The notes beneath the pieces were generated by a model, which was not told the DNA's origin, did no database searches, and saw only the letters and a list, made by a program, of their open reading frames with translations. Of a stretch of 64,000 nt of DNA, positions 16,670 to 24,077 are shown one piece after another (the stretch's first letter is position 1; each line of letters begins with the position of its first letter). The translations under genes were made by a program, and so were the position numbers. The stretch comes from Planctomycetota bacterium (GTDB taxonomy: Bacteria; Planctomycetota; JAJSAM01): the NCBI GenBank assembly GCA_024274785.1, contig JAJSAM010000009.1, positions 62,001 to 126,000 on the forward strand, given 5' to 3'.

Positions 16670-17991
16670 ACCGCTGGACCGTACCGACGGCCCTGGTCGC
16701 CCTGCTCCTGGCCCTCATCCTCCCCGGTTGCCCGGAAGACCCGCCGGTGGATGAACGGCAGGCATTGGTCGATCTGGCCATGGAAGCCAGGCAAGAGGCT
16801 CTCGGACTCCTCGAAGTGGGGAATGTCCAGGCGGCACAGGAGACGTTTCACCGGGCTTACCGCCACGCGCTCGATGCCGTCTCCGCCGATGGCGCCATGT
16901 CCACGCCGGACCTTCTGAACACCCTTGCGGAACTGTGCTGCCAACTCGGTCGCTCCTCCCCTGAGTACCTCGGGCGGGCGGTACGCTACTGCCAGATGGC
17001 CATCGCGGCCGGTCCCGGCTGGGGCATGCCCTACTTCAATCTGGGTCTGGCCTATGAGGGGGCGGGTCTCTATGCCGACTCGGTTCGGGCCTATGAGAAG
17101 TTTTTCGAGGAGGTGCCGTCCGACCAGTTTCCGTCCGAGGTCTGGGAGAGCCTGAAGGAGAACCTCGTCCGCTCCCTGTTCAAACAGGCCGGTGAGATTC
17201 TGAAAGATGACCGGATCGGCGCGGAGGGCCGCGCGAGGGAGGTGCTGGAGAAGGCATTCGCCCTGCGGCCGGTCCCGGCGAGTGCGCCGCGGGTCCATCA
17301 GGCCCTGACCGAGATCAATGTGCAGCACCAGAGGCAGGCCCGTGCCGCGGCGGAGGCGGGAGACGGTCTGGAAATCGTCCGCATTCATGCCCGCTTTGGC
17401 TACCCGGTGCCGGCGGAGACCGCGCTGCAGCGCTACAAGGACACATCTGGCAGCAATCGGGACGTGCGATTTGTCGAGGCCCGCTACGTCCGCGAGCTGG
17501 CCGGGACCCCGGAAGGCAACCGGAAGGCCGCTGAGATCTACCTCGAACTCCTGTCGCGGGGAGAGATGGTCATGCACGCGGCGGCGGGGTATGGCCGGAC
17601 GTTGCTTGCTCTCGGTGAGGGTGAGAAGGCCCTGGACCGCCTGGCCGATTTCCCGAACCCCTCCGCGGACCTGCGGCGGACGCTCATTCTGCTCCGGCTC
17701 GATCGGATCCGGCGCTTGCCGTCCGATGACCGGGAGGCGGTGGGCGCCGAATTCGACAGGGTCGCCGAGTTGATGACGGGGGGCCTCGAGGTCTCGGACC
17801 GTGCGTGGCTCTACTGGTCCACGGCCATCGCCGCGCTGAACCGGGGGGATGCCGACCGGCTGGAGGAGACCATCCGCGTCTACCAGAAGCGATTCCCTCG
17901 GGACCCGAGGGTGGTCATTCTCGATGCGGAACTGAAGAGGCTGCGGGGGATTCCGGTGGAGGAGGTGTTCGCCGAGGTGGCTGATGAGTGA
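16666..17991 (+). CDS. TPR-like lipoprotein
   Basis: 441 aa from the ATG at 16666, which overlaps the preceding stop codon. A lipoprotein signal (MNRWTVPTALVALLLALILPGC) places the mature protein at the membrane with Cys22 lipidated. The rest is all-helical with TPR-like packing (for example AVRYCQMAIAAGPGWGMPYFNLGLA and YADSVRAYEKFFEE units). A longer open frame begins at 16627, but that start would lose the signal peptide. Co-transcription with a TMTC-like glycosyltransferase suggests a scaffold or partner for that enzyme (inference). Confidence 0.78.
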   Translation: MNRWTVPTALVALLLALILPGCPEDPPVDERQALVDLAMEARQEALGLLEVGNVQAAQETFHRAYRHALDAVSADGAMSTPDLLNTLAELCCQLGRSSPEYLGRAVRYCQMAIAAGPGWGMPYFNLGLAYEGAGLYADSVRAYEKFFEEVPSDQFPSEVWESLKENLVRSLFKQAGEILKDDRIGAEGRAREVLEKAFALRPVPASAPRVHQALTEINVQHQRQARAAAEAGDGLEIVRIHARFGYPVPAETALQRYKDTSGSNRDVRFVEARYVRELAGTPEGNRKAAEIYLELLSRGEMVMHAAAGYGRTLLALGEGEKALDRLADFPNPSADLRRTLILLRLDRIRRLPSDDREAVGAEFDRVAELMTGGLEVSDRAWLYWSTAIAALNRGDADRLEETIRVYQKRFPRDPRVVILDAELKRLRGIPVEEVFAEVADE

Positions 17992-19132
17992 GCAGCCGCT
18001 TTGGACCTGGGTGGATGAGGCCGAGGGGCTCGAAGAGGTGGCCCGTGCGATGACTCGGGCGAAGCGCGTCGCGGTGGACACCGAATCCGACTCGATGCAC
18101 AGCTACTTCGAAAAGGTCTGCCTGATCCAGATCAATACCGGGGAGCGGGCGTTCCTCGTGGATCCTCTCGCTCTGAACGGCGAACTCTCCGTCCTCGCCG
18201 CTCCCTTCGCCAGTCGGAAGATTCTCAAGATCTTTCATGGGGCCGACTACGACGTGGTCTGCCTGAAGCGGGACTTCGACTTCGAGATCCGGGCGATTTT
18301 CGACACCATGGTGGCGGCCCAGTGTCTCGACGTGCAGAAGTTCGGTCTGGCCGACCTGGTGGCCGCGGGTTTCGGCGACATTCTCGAGAAGAAGCATTCC
18401 CGGACCGACTGGGCGAGGCGGCCCCTTTCGGATTCGGAACTGCTCTACTCCTACCTCGACGTGAAGTACCTGATCGACCTCTCTCACCAGTTCGAGAAAC
18501 GCCTGAAGGAGGGGGATGTTTTCGAGGAGGCGGTGGTGGAGTTTCTCCGGCTGGAGGAACGCGAGCAGACTCCGCGCCAGTTCGATCCGGACGGCTACAT
18601 CCGTATCCGGGGCAGCCGTGACCTCTCCTCGAAGGAGCTCTCCGTGCTGCGGGAGTTGTTCCTGATCAGGGACCAGCGCTCCCGCCGGGTGGATCGGCCG
18701 CCGTTCAAGGTTCTCGCGAACGAGACGCTCCTTCGCATTTCGAGGGCGGCTCCCCGATCGCAGCACGAACTCTCCGCGATCAAGGGCGTGACCCGATTCG
18801 TCATCCGCCGGCAGGGAGACCAGATCCTGAAAGCGATCGCCCGGGGCGTCTCGCGCGGAGCGCCTCCGGTTCCGGCCAGGCGGAAGCCGCGAGGGATGCG
18901 CCTCAACCCCATGCAGCAGCGCCAGTTGGAGCGGTTGAAGGACTGGCGGAAGGTCGCCGCCGTGAAGCGCGGCGTTCCGCACCTGGTCGTCCTCCCGAAT
19001 CATGCCATCCAGGAAGTGGTGGTGGAGCAGCCCCGGGATATCCAGGCATTGGGCGCCTTGTCGACGGTGGGAAGGAAGCGGGCGAGGGTGCACGGGGAGG
19101 AGATTCTGGGCATCCTCGCCTCCTCCGGTTAA
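17984..19132 (+). CDS. rnd: Ribonuclease D-type 3'-5' exonuclease
   Basis: 382 aa, standard for RNase D. The DEDDy exonuclease domain begins with Asp32 and Glu34 (VAVDTESD). It continues with the HGADYD motif (Asp90) and closes with the Tyr-x3-Asp region around YSYLDVKYL. Helical HRDC-type domains follow, at about residues 215-290 (LSSKELSVLRELFLIRDQRS) and near the C-terminus. RNase D trims tRNA 3' ends and structured RNAs. It overlaps the TPR lipoprotein gene by 8 bp, so it sits in that operon although the functions look unrelated. A 477-bp region with dispersed repeats follows. Confidence 0.9.
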   Translation: MSEQPLWTWVDEAEGLEEVARAMTRAKRVAVDTESDSMHSYFEKVCLIQINTGERAFLVDPLALNGELSVLAAPFASRKILKIFHGADYDVVCLKRDFDFEIRAIFDTMVAAQCLDVQKFGLADLVAAGFGDILEKKHSRTDWARRPLSDSELLYSYLDVKYLIDLSHQFEKRLKEGDVFEEAVVEFLRLEEREQTPRQFDPDGYIRIRGSRDLSSKELSVLRELFLIRDQRSRRVDRPPFKVLANETLLRISRAAPRSQHELSAIKGVTRFVIRRQGDQILKAIARGVSRGAPPVPARRKPRGMRLNPMQQRQLERLKDWRKVAAVKRGVPHLVVLPNHAIQEVVVEQPRDIQALGALSTVGRKRARVHGEEILGILASSG

Positions 19133-19287
19133 ACCCCTGCCTGCCTGTCGCGGTGCGCCGTCCAGACCGTGAAGGCGGCCCCACCGTCTCGGAGGGGCGA
19201 GCGCGGTCTCGACCACACCCACCGCAACGCCGTCCACGGAAGTTTCGCCTGTGCCGGAAACCGATACGCCGTCCTGACCGTAAATAT

Positions 19288-19353
19288 GCAACGCAGCCGG
19301 GCGGGATGCAGCGGCCCTCGAATGCAGCATTTATCTCCAGACGGGCCCTTTGG
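19288..19353. repeat. 65-nt dispersed repeat, copy A
   Basis: This stretch aligns with 33402-33466 almost without gaps; by eye about 48 of the first 60 positions agree, including the shared block TCGAATGCAGCA and the flanking GCGGGATG and GGGCCCT. It lies 43 bp upstream of hairpin element A; in the second copy the order is reversed, with the hairpin first. Confidence 0.6.
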
Positions 19354-19395
19354 CGCCGGGGAAGGCGGCAATTCCCTGGTACAGGCGGGACTCCC

Positions 19396-19448
19396 GGGAT
19401 TGGTGCTGCCTTGTGGCTGGTCGGGACGGCGCCCGACCCTCCGATGGC
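19396..19448. repeat. Dispersed hairpin element, copy A
   Basis: The stem GGTCGGG (19420-19426) pairs perfectly with CCCGACC (19433-19439) around an ACGGCG loop and is followed by CTCCGATGG. Copies B (33232-33283) and C (42533-42584) have the same 7-6-7 architecture and the ACGG loop start with different stem bases. No protein is encoded here. Confidence 0.55.
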
Positions 19449-19609
19449 CAGGGAAGGTGGGCTGTTTCCCGACCCGGCGAATGTGAATGGGAAGCCTCTT
19501 CGGAGGGCGGTGCGTTTCGGCCGGGTGTGGAGACCGACGACGCGATGCCGTAGCATCTCGGTGTGGGATCTTTGATCAGATCGAGTGCAAGAGTTCCGTG
19601 GAGGCTTCC

Positions 19610-20206
19610 GTGGGCAGGCTCAAGAGGCGTCTGATGGCGGCCGCGGCCGCGGTCGTCCTGATCGCTCTGAGCTTTCTCCCCACCCTGTTCCGCGGCGGAT
19701 CTCCGCCACCACCGGCCGGACATCCGGGTGCTCCACCTTCGAGCGGTTCGGTGCGCACCGCCGCGGGCGGCCCCGCGCCGGCCGGCACCAGGGTGCGCGC
19801 TACCGGCGGCGCGGCCGAGGTCGAGGTTGCGGTGCGCCCCGACGGGACCTTCTATTTCGAGAGTCTCCCGGCAGGCACCATTCGCTTCGAGGCGGTATGC
19901 GGGCCGCTGCGGGCGGTCGTTTCCGGGCCGGCACCGGTGCGGATCCGTTTGCCGGGCTCACTCGACGTGGTGGGCCGCGTGGTGACGGCCGACTCCGGAG
20001 AGCCGGTTGCCGCGGCCCGGGTCCGTCTTCGGGAACGGGAGGCGGAAACGGACGACCGGGGGCGTTTTCAGTTCGCCGGCGTTCCGGCGCCGGAAGGCAG
20101 GCCTCCCGCGATTCGCGTCACCGCGCCCGGTTTCCGGGGACGGGTGCTCCGGCCGCTGGCCAATTCTCCCTGGGACGATCTCTTCCTGCGGCTCTCCCGC
20201 GAGTAG
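19610..20206 (+). CDS. Membrane-anchored carboxypeptidase-regulatory-like domain protein
   Basis: 198 aa. I choose the GTG at 19610 because GGAGG (19600-19604) lies 5 nt upstream and the product then starts MGRLKRRLMAAAAAVVLIAL, a basic head plus one membrane anchor. A Pro/Ala/Gly-rich linker follows. Residues about 120-190 form a carboxypeptidase regulatory-like (transthyretin-like) domain (SLDVVGRVVTADSGEPVAAA, then ETDDRGRFQFAGVP), a beta-sandwich common in extracytoplasmic adhesion and carbohydrate-related proteins. A partial copy precedes it (VEVAVRPDGTFYFESLPAG). Stop codons of this gene and the convergent gene abut at 20206/20207. Confidence 0.7.
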   Translation: MGRLKRRLMAAAAAVVLIALSFLPTLFRGGSPPPPAGHPGAPPSSGSVRTAAGGPAPAGTRVRATGGAAEVEVAVRPDGTFYFESLPAGTIRFEAVCGPLRAVVSGPAPVRIRLPGSLDVVGRVVTADSGEPVAAARVRLREREAETDDRGRFQFAGVPAPEGRPPAIRVTAPGFRGRVLRPLANSPWDDLFLRLSRE

Positions 20207-20737
20207 TCAGAACATCACGGGGATCGTGTCCGGCTCGAGGGAGCGGGGGACGCCGGGAATGTTGCTGTCCACGAAGTCGCCCCAGGCCTTCCGGGTCTGC
20301 TCTGAAAGGTCCTCCTGGGACTTCTCCGAGCAGCTCGTGCAGATGATGACCACCGGTCGCAGCAGCCGGACGCCCCGGCAGAATCCGCCGACTTCGTATT
20401 CGGCGGGTTCCTCGCCGTCGAGCCGCTTGCGGCAGAAGTGGCAGTGGCCGAGATCGAGCGAGGGCTGGTAGCGCTCCATGAGGAACCGCTGGATGCGCTC
20501 GAAGGACTCCGCCGAGAAGTCTCTTGCGGCCAGGCTTGCGCAGCGGGCGCAGACGGCGAGTTCGAAGACGACCTCGTCGTTCTTCCAGGTCTTCTGGACC
20601 TGGTAAATCGCCTCCGGGGAGGTGAGGTCGGCGCCGCAGGCCACGCAGGCTTTGAACGGGCCTTCGTCGCAGGCGGAATAGAGCAGCTCCGGGATGCGGG
20701 GAAGCTCGTGCGGGTCCTGGTCTTCGGGGGTCGGCAT
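20207..20737 (-). CDS. Small protein with four CxxC motifs, probable zinc-binding
   Basis: 176 aa from the ATG at 20737. Four CxxC pairs are present: Cys31-Cys34, Cys63-Cys66, Cys99-Cys102 and Cys133-Cys136. This spacing suggests two zinc-ribbon-like sites, each from two knuckles. The protein is otherwise acidic, without a signal peptide, and therefore likely cytoplasmic. I do not recognise a named family. The open frame extends to 21769, but the extension lies antisense to a well-supported gene and is rejected. Confidence 0.65.
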   Translation of the reverse strand: MPTPEDQDPHELPRIPELLYSACDEGPFKACVACGADLTSPEAIYQVQKTWKNDEVVFELAVCARCASLAARDFSAESFERIQRFLMERYQPSLDLGHCHFCRKRLDGEEPAEYEVGGFCRGVRLLRPVVIICTSCSEKSQEDLSEQTRKAWGDFVDSNIPGVPRSLEPDTIPVMF

Positions 20738-20812
20738 TGCCCGAATTCTACTCCCGACCACCCCCATCGGAGGACACTTCCGCTCCCGTGGCTTCCGTGC
20801 GATATTCTTTTC

Positions 20813-22198
20813 ATGACCTCGATGAACCGGATCACACTCTTTCTGCTTGCCGCGACGGCGCTGCTCCTGCTCGGTCGCGTGACCGTGGCGGAGGACGTGA
20901 TCCATTTCAGGAACGGTCGGACCCTCACCGGCCGGATCACTTCCGAAACGCGAGAAACCGTCGTCCTGGAGCTTCCGGGAGGCGGCAAGGTGGAACTCGC
21001 CCGGGAACTCATCCTCACGATCGTCAGGGATGCCGGGGCGGAGCCGGATCCGGTCGCGAAACCGGCCGCCGCGAAGGGCGTGCTTCGTTCCGAGCAGTTC
21101 TTCCTCTGGAGCGGCGAGCGTCGCCTGGGGTCCCGGAGCCTGATCCTCCGCAAGACCGAGGCCGGTGGATTCCGGCTGGAGGAGGATATCGTCTTCCTGG
21201 ACAAGGAGGGCAAGGAGGATGTCCGGGTCCACACCCTCGAGATCAGCACCGCGGAGTTCGAGCCGCTCGAGATCCTGTACCGGGAGAGTTCGGATCGCGG
21301 CCATCGGACTCTTCGGGCGAAGGTGCTGAAAGACCGGCTGGAGATGGTCATCTCGCTTCCCGGTGAGCGCCGCAAGAGCAGCATGCTGGCGCCCGAGGGG
21401 CTCCGATTTCCCCTCTCGGCCAGGGAGTACGCCATCCGCAACCGGGATTTCTCCGGCGAAAAGTTCGAGGCGCCGGTGTTCGAGCCCCGCGAGGAGAATT
21501 TCTTCCGCTACCGGATCGAGGCCGCGGGCAACCGCCGCGTGGACTGGGACGGCGAAAGGGTCGAAGTCACGGTGCTGCGCCGTTATCGGGGGCAGCGGGC
21601 CGTGGAGGAGATCTGGCTGGATCCCGCCGGCCGTTGTCTCACCGAGGAGTTGAACGGTCCCACGCTGGTTGCCGTGCTGACGTCGCGCGAGCGTCTGACC
21701 GCTTTCGAGGCGGGCAACGCGGTCCTGCCCTCCGAAGACGAGGAGAGAGTTCGTCCGCTTTTCGTGCACCCCGAGGCGGGCTTCAGGATCCGCAAGCCGA
21801 CCTTGTCATGGAGCTTCGAGAAACAGCCGAAGAGCAGCACGAAAGTCCTCTCCATCTCGAACCTTTCGACCTTCGCCTACTGCGATATCTTCCTCTTCAA
21901 TGAGACTCCGGACGGCGGCCTGCTCTCCTCTCTCGCGGTGGACATGGAGCGCCGGTTCAAGGACAAGAGCCGGATGTTCAGGAAACTCGACGAGGCGACG
22001 ATCGAATTGGGCGGCGAACCGGCGTTTCGCATCAAGGCCTCGTCGATGAACAAGGGCGAGGAGCTCCTCTCTCTCCTGGTGGTTTCTCTCCACGGCGGCA
22101 AAGCCTGGCTCCTTACGATGGCCTGCCCGAAGAAGTACTTCAAGAAGGCGCGACCGGACTTCGAGGCGATGCTGAAGTCGTTCGAGTTCATCGAGTAG
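20813..22198 (+). CDS. Secreted protein of unknown function
   Basis: 461 aa from the ATG at 20813 (another ATG at 20822 is possible). A signal peptide (MNRITLFLLAATALLLLGRV) is followed by a small beta-rich module, IHFRNGRTLTGRITSETRET, then ELPGGGKVELARELI. This module is common in planctomycete secreted proteins and resembles an SH3-like fold. The middle, residues about 85-330, is a beta-rich domain. The last ~140 residues (FRIRKPTLSWSFEKQP, then GGEPAFRIKASSM and KAWLLTMACPKKYF) have the look of a PsbP/DcrB-like fold. No catalytic motif is apparent. There is no obvious ribosome site; GATATTCTTTTC directly precedes the start. Confidence 0.7.
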   Translation: MTSMNRITLFLLAATALLLLGRVTVAEDVIHFRNGRTLTGRITSETRETVVLELPGGGKVELARELILTIVRDAGAEPDPVAKPAAAKGVLRSEQFFLWSGERRLGSRSLILRKTEAGGFRLEEDIVFLDKEGKEDVRVHTLEISTAEFEPLEILYRESSDRGHRTLRAKVLKDRLEMVISLPGERRKSSMLAPEGLRFPLSAREYAIRNRDFSGEKFEAPVFEPREENFFRYRIEAAGNRRVDWDGERVEVTVLRRYRGQRAVEEIWLDPAGRCLTEELNGPTLVAVLTSRERLTAFEAGNAVLPSEDEERVRPLFVHPEAGFRIRKPTLSWSFEKQPKSSTKVLSISNLSTFAYCDIFLFNETPDGGLLSSLAVDMERRFKDKSRMFRKLDEATIELGGEPAFRIKASSMNKGEELLSLLVVSLHGGKAWLLTMACPKKYFKKARPDFEAMLKSFEFIE

Positions 22199-22294
22199 CG
22201 AGCACGTGCGGTGGGGGATCTCGGGCCCCCGAAGACGACTTTCTGGAGAGGAGACCCGCCAGGGTCGACGAACGCCGGAGCCCGGCAAACCGGA

Positions 22295-22332
22295 TGAAAG
22301 AAAAGGCCCCGACGCGTTGCACGCCGGGGCCT
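22295..22332 (-). terminator. Terminator-like hairpin oriented to the minus strand
   Basis: The stem AGGCCCCG (22304-22311)/CGGGGCCT (22325-22332) is followed on the minus strand by TTTCTTTC. On the plus strand no T tract follows, so it does not look like the end of the gene that stops at 22198. No minus-strand gene is known upstream of it. Confidence 0.5.
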
Positions 22333-22379
22333 CTTGGGCTGATCGAAGGGCGGTGGGCGCCGCCCCCCGACATGCCAGA

Positions 22380-22427
22380 CACCTGAGATTTAAGGGCATT
22401 TAAAGGAAGGAAGACGTGGGTCAGGTG
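22380..22427. repeat. Inverted repeat CACCTGA ... TCAGGTG
   Basis: Seven-bp arms (22380-22386 and 22421-22427) flank a purine-rich 34-bp centre. The pattern recalls the palindromic ends around some IS200/REP-associated transposase remnants, but no transposase gene is present here, so the interpretation is weak. Confidence 0.35.
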
Positions 22428-22559
22428 CCCGGCCGTAATTCACTTTTCAAGGCCCGGCGTTTCCGCCGGACTGCCATGGGATAAAGCAACTACCTTGCCA
22501 AAAGGCCCATAATCTTCTGAAATTCCCTCAAGCCCTTGTGTTTGCAGGCCGGAGAGGCG

Positions 22560-22610
22560 AACTTCACCCTCCGGGGATCGGATTGCATTCGGGGTGGTGT
22601 GAAGTTTTTT
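22560..22610 (+). terminator. Possible plus-strand terminator-like hairpin
   Basis: AACTTCAC (22560-22567) pairs with GTGAAGTT (22599-22606), and six T (22605-22610) follow. The 31-nt loop is longer than usual. If functional, it would end a plus-strand transcript before the kinase promoter. Confidence 0.3.
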
Positions 22611-22735
22611 CGCACTGCTGGTGTGCGATCCGGCAACGAATCTTATCAACCCCGCTCTGACCGGAATTGGGTGTAAGATGCTTTCAGGGAATATGTTAGA
22701 TTGATTGTGGGCTTGGGGAGCGGTTTGTGCGGGAA

Positions 22736-22764
22736 TTGACCCCACCGGCAGTGGCGCTTATGAT
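22736..22764 (+). promoter_or_regulatory. Sigma-70-type promoter of the kinase operon
   Basis: TTGACC (22736-22741) and TATGAT (22759-22764) are separated by exactly 17 nt. Transcription would start near 22771, leaving a leader of about 24 nt with GGGAGG (22783-22788) ahead of the TTG start at 22795. This rules out a translation start upstream of about 22771. Confidence 0.65.
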
Positions 22765-22794
22765 TCCGCGAGGGATGGTGACGGGAGGCTGCGG

Positions 22795-22956
22795 TTGCCC
22801 ACGAAGGCTGACTTACAATTCGCCGCGAAGTTCGTTCTGGCGGAGCTGATCTCCCGCGAGGACATCCAGCAGGTTCTCCGGAAGATGGAGGAGGCCGGCG
22901 ACGGCGCCTCCGTGTCCGACATCATCCTCGGCCTCGGTCTGGTGAGCGTCGAATAG
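22795..22956 (+). CDS. 53-residue N-terminal domain ORF, in frame with and directly upstream of the kinase
   Basis: The TTG at 22795 follows GGGAGG with 6 nt spacing and lies downstream of the predicted transcription start. The product (MPTKADLQFAAKFVLAELIS onward) is a helical sequence ending ILGLGLVSVE. It resembles the short helical module often found at the N-terminus of planctomycete Ser/Thr kinases. The stop is TAG at 22954-22956, and the kinase ATG is the very next codon in the same reading frame. If the amber codon were a sense codon (CAG would give Gln), the two would form one 387-residue protein. It could be a nonsense mutation, a readthrough design, or two coupled genes. Confidence 0.55.
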   Translation: MPTKADLQFAAKFVLAELISREDIQQVLRKMEEAGDGASVSDIILGLGLVSVE

Positions 22957-23958
22957 ATGCGCTCGATGCAGGGCCTGGCCCTCACCGATTTCCAGCCGAT
23001 CCCCGACTATCACCTGAAAGCGAAGATCGCCGAGGGGGGGATGGCGGAGGTCTATGAGGCGGTCTATACGCCACTCGAGGACGAGGTTGCGCTGAAGATC
23101 ATGAAGCCGGAACTGGCCCGGCATGAGCGGTATCGGGTGCGCTTCCTCCGTGAGGCGAAGCTCTGTGAGAAGCTTGAGCACGAGAATCTGGTGACCGGTT
23201 TCGACGCGCGGCGCACCGGAAGCTACTTCTTCTACGCGATGGAGCACATCGACGGCGCCACCGTGGAGGAGCGCATCGAGCGGGACGGCCCCTTCGACGT
23301 CAGGCTGGCCCTGTACATCACGCGTGAAGTTGCAAAGGCGCTCACCTACCTGCACGGTCGGGGGGTGATTCACCGTGACCTGAAGCCCGGCAACTTCCTG
23401 CTCACCGAGAGCGGCAAGGTGAAGATCATCGACCTCGGTCTGGCCAAGCTGCCCGGGGGCATGACGCAGGACTCCGATCAGGGCGTCACGGTCGGCACGG
23501 CCGAGTACCTTTCGCCGGAGCAGGCCCGGGGGTGGGACGACGTGGATGGCCGGAGCGACATCTACTCACTCGGCGTCAGTCTCTTTCACATGGTGGTGGG
23601 GGAGGTCCCCTTCAAGGGAGAGACGAACCAGGAGGTGATCGCCAAGCAGGTGCTCTCCGCTCTCGACCGCCCGGAGCTCAAGTCGCGCCAGGTCCCGGCC
23701 TATCTGCACTACATCATCCAGCGCATGATGGCCAAGGATCGGGGGGACCGGTTCCAGACGCCGGGGGAAGTCGTCGACCAGATCGACGAAAATGCGGGAG
23801 ATGTGTCCGACGCGGTGCGGAAGGGGCCTCCGCCGAAGGTCGCGCCGGTCGCCGGGCGCCGGGCCTCGGGGCGCCGATCACCGGGAACCCGCGGCAAGCC
23901 TCCCACCAGGGCCGCGGCACGCCGGAAAACACGCGGGCGGCGCGGTCGCAGGAGGTAG
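22957..23958 (+). CDS. Serine/threonine protein kinase (PknB/Hanks type)
   Basis: 333 aa. The kinase domain spans about residues 15-280. It has a Gly-rich loop (IAEGGMAEVYEA), the ATP lysine Lys47 (VALKIMK), catalytic loop HRDLKPGN (139-146), DLG in place of DFG (159-161), and SPEQA in the APE position. The last ~50 residues are a very basic Arg/Pro/Gly tail. There is no transmembrane helix, so the kinase is likely soluble or nucleic-acid/membrane-surface associated. It is expressed from the promoter at 22736-22764 together with the 53-codon ORF. A 38-codon ORF and a HEAT protein gene follow closely. Its substrate is unknown. Confidence 0.9.
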   Translation: MRSMQGLALTDFQPIPDYHLKAKIAEGGMAEVYEAVYTPLEDEVALKIMKPELARHERYRVRFLREAKLCEKLEHENLVTGFDARRTGSYFFYAMEHIDGATVEERIERDGPFDVRLALYITREVAKALTYLHGRGVIHRDLKPGNFLLTESGKVKIIDLGLAKLPGGMTQDSDQGVTVGTAEYLSPEQARGWDDVDGRSDIYSLGVSLFHMVVGEVPFKGETNQEVIAKQVLSALDRPELKSRQVPAYLHYIIQRMMAKDRGDRFQTPGEVVDQIDENAGDVSDAVRKGPPPKVAPVAGRRASGRRSPGTRGKPPTRAAARRKTRGRRGRRR

Positions 23959-23960
23959 GG

Positions 23961-24077
23961 GTGGATTCAGGGGTGGCTCTTCGGGCGGGATTCATCGATG
24001 GCCACGGGGCCCGCTTCGTGCTCGAGGGGGCCGCGGCGGCGGATGACGCCGGGCACCTGCGCGGAGCCTGGTCGTGA
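23961..24077 (+). CDS. Possible 38-residue coupling ORF
   Basis: A GTG at 23961 is preceded by AGGAGG (23950-23955) with 5 nt spacing, one of the best ribosome sites in this region. The frame runs 38 codons and ends in TGA at 24075-24077, overlapping the GTG start of the next gene (GTGA). The product has no recognisable motif. It may be a short peptide whose translation couples kinase and HEAT protein expression, or the ribosome site may serve nothing else. Confidence 0.4.
   Translation: MDSGVALRAGFIDGHGARFVLEGAAAADDAGHLRGAWS

Larger units (their letters stand above)
19133..19609. other. Long intergenic region made of short dispersed repeats
   Basis: No gene is seen in these 477 bp. They contain copy A of a conserved hairpin element (19396-19448) and copy A of a ~65-nt repeat (19288-19353) that recurs at 33402-33466. 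They also hold two short related blocks, CGCCGTCCAGACCGTGAA near 19155 and CGCCGTCCTGACCGTAAA near 19267. Overlapping open frames in several phases lack ribosome sites and look like chance ORFs. Confidence 0.6.
22199..22794. other. Large intergenic region, AT-richer and rich in hairpins; possible structured RNA
   Basis: These 596 bp hold the kinase-operon promoter near their end (22736-22764). Upstream of it, about 22380-22720 is visibly AT-richer than the surroundings and contains several hairpins. One is CCGGCG/CGCCGG (22454-22469), whose minus-strand loop is GAAA. Others are AACTTCAC/GTGAAGTT followed by T6 (22560-22610) and CGCAC/GTGCG (22611-22627). At 22304-22332 a hairpin is followed on the minus strand by a T-rich tract. 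A minus-strand open frame at 22440-22745 has no family resemblance. A minus-strand noncoding RNA or the remnant of a mobile element would fit; I do not recognise a named RNA family. Confidence 0.4.

Noticed and set aside
19487-19609. Longer N-terminus for the small anchored protein starting at the ATG at 19487
   Set aside because: It would place 41 unrelated residues before the membrane anchor. The GTG at 19610 has an ideal GGAGG 5 nt upstream.
22440-22745. 101-codon minus-strand frame in the structured intergenic region
   Set aside because: No recognisable domain or ribosome site, and it spans several hairpins and the kinase promoter; more likely chance.
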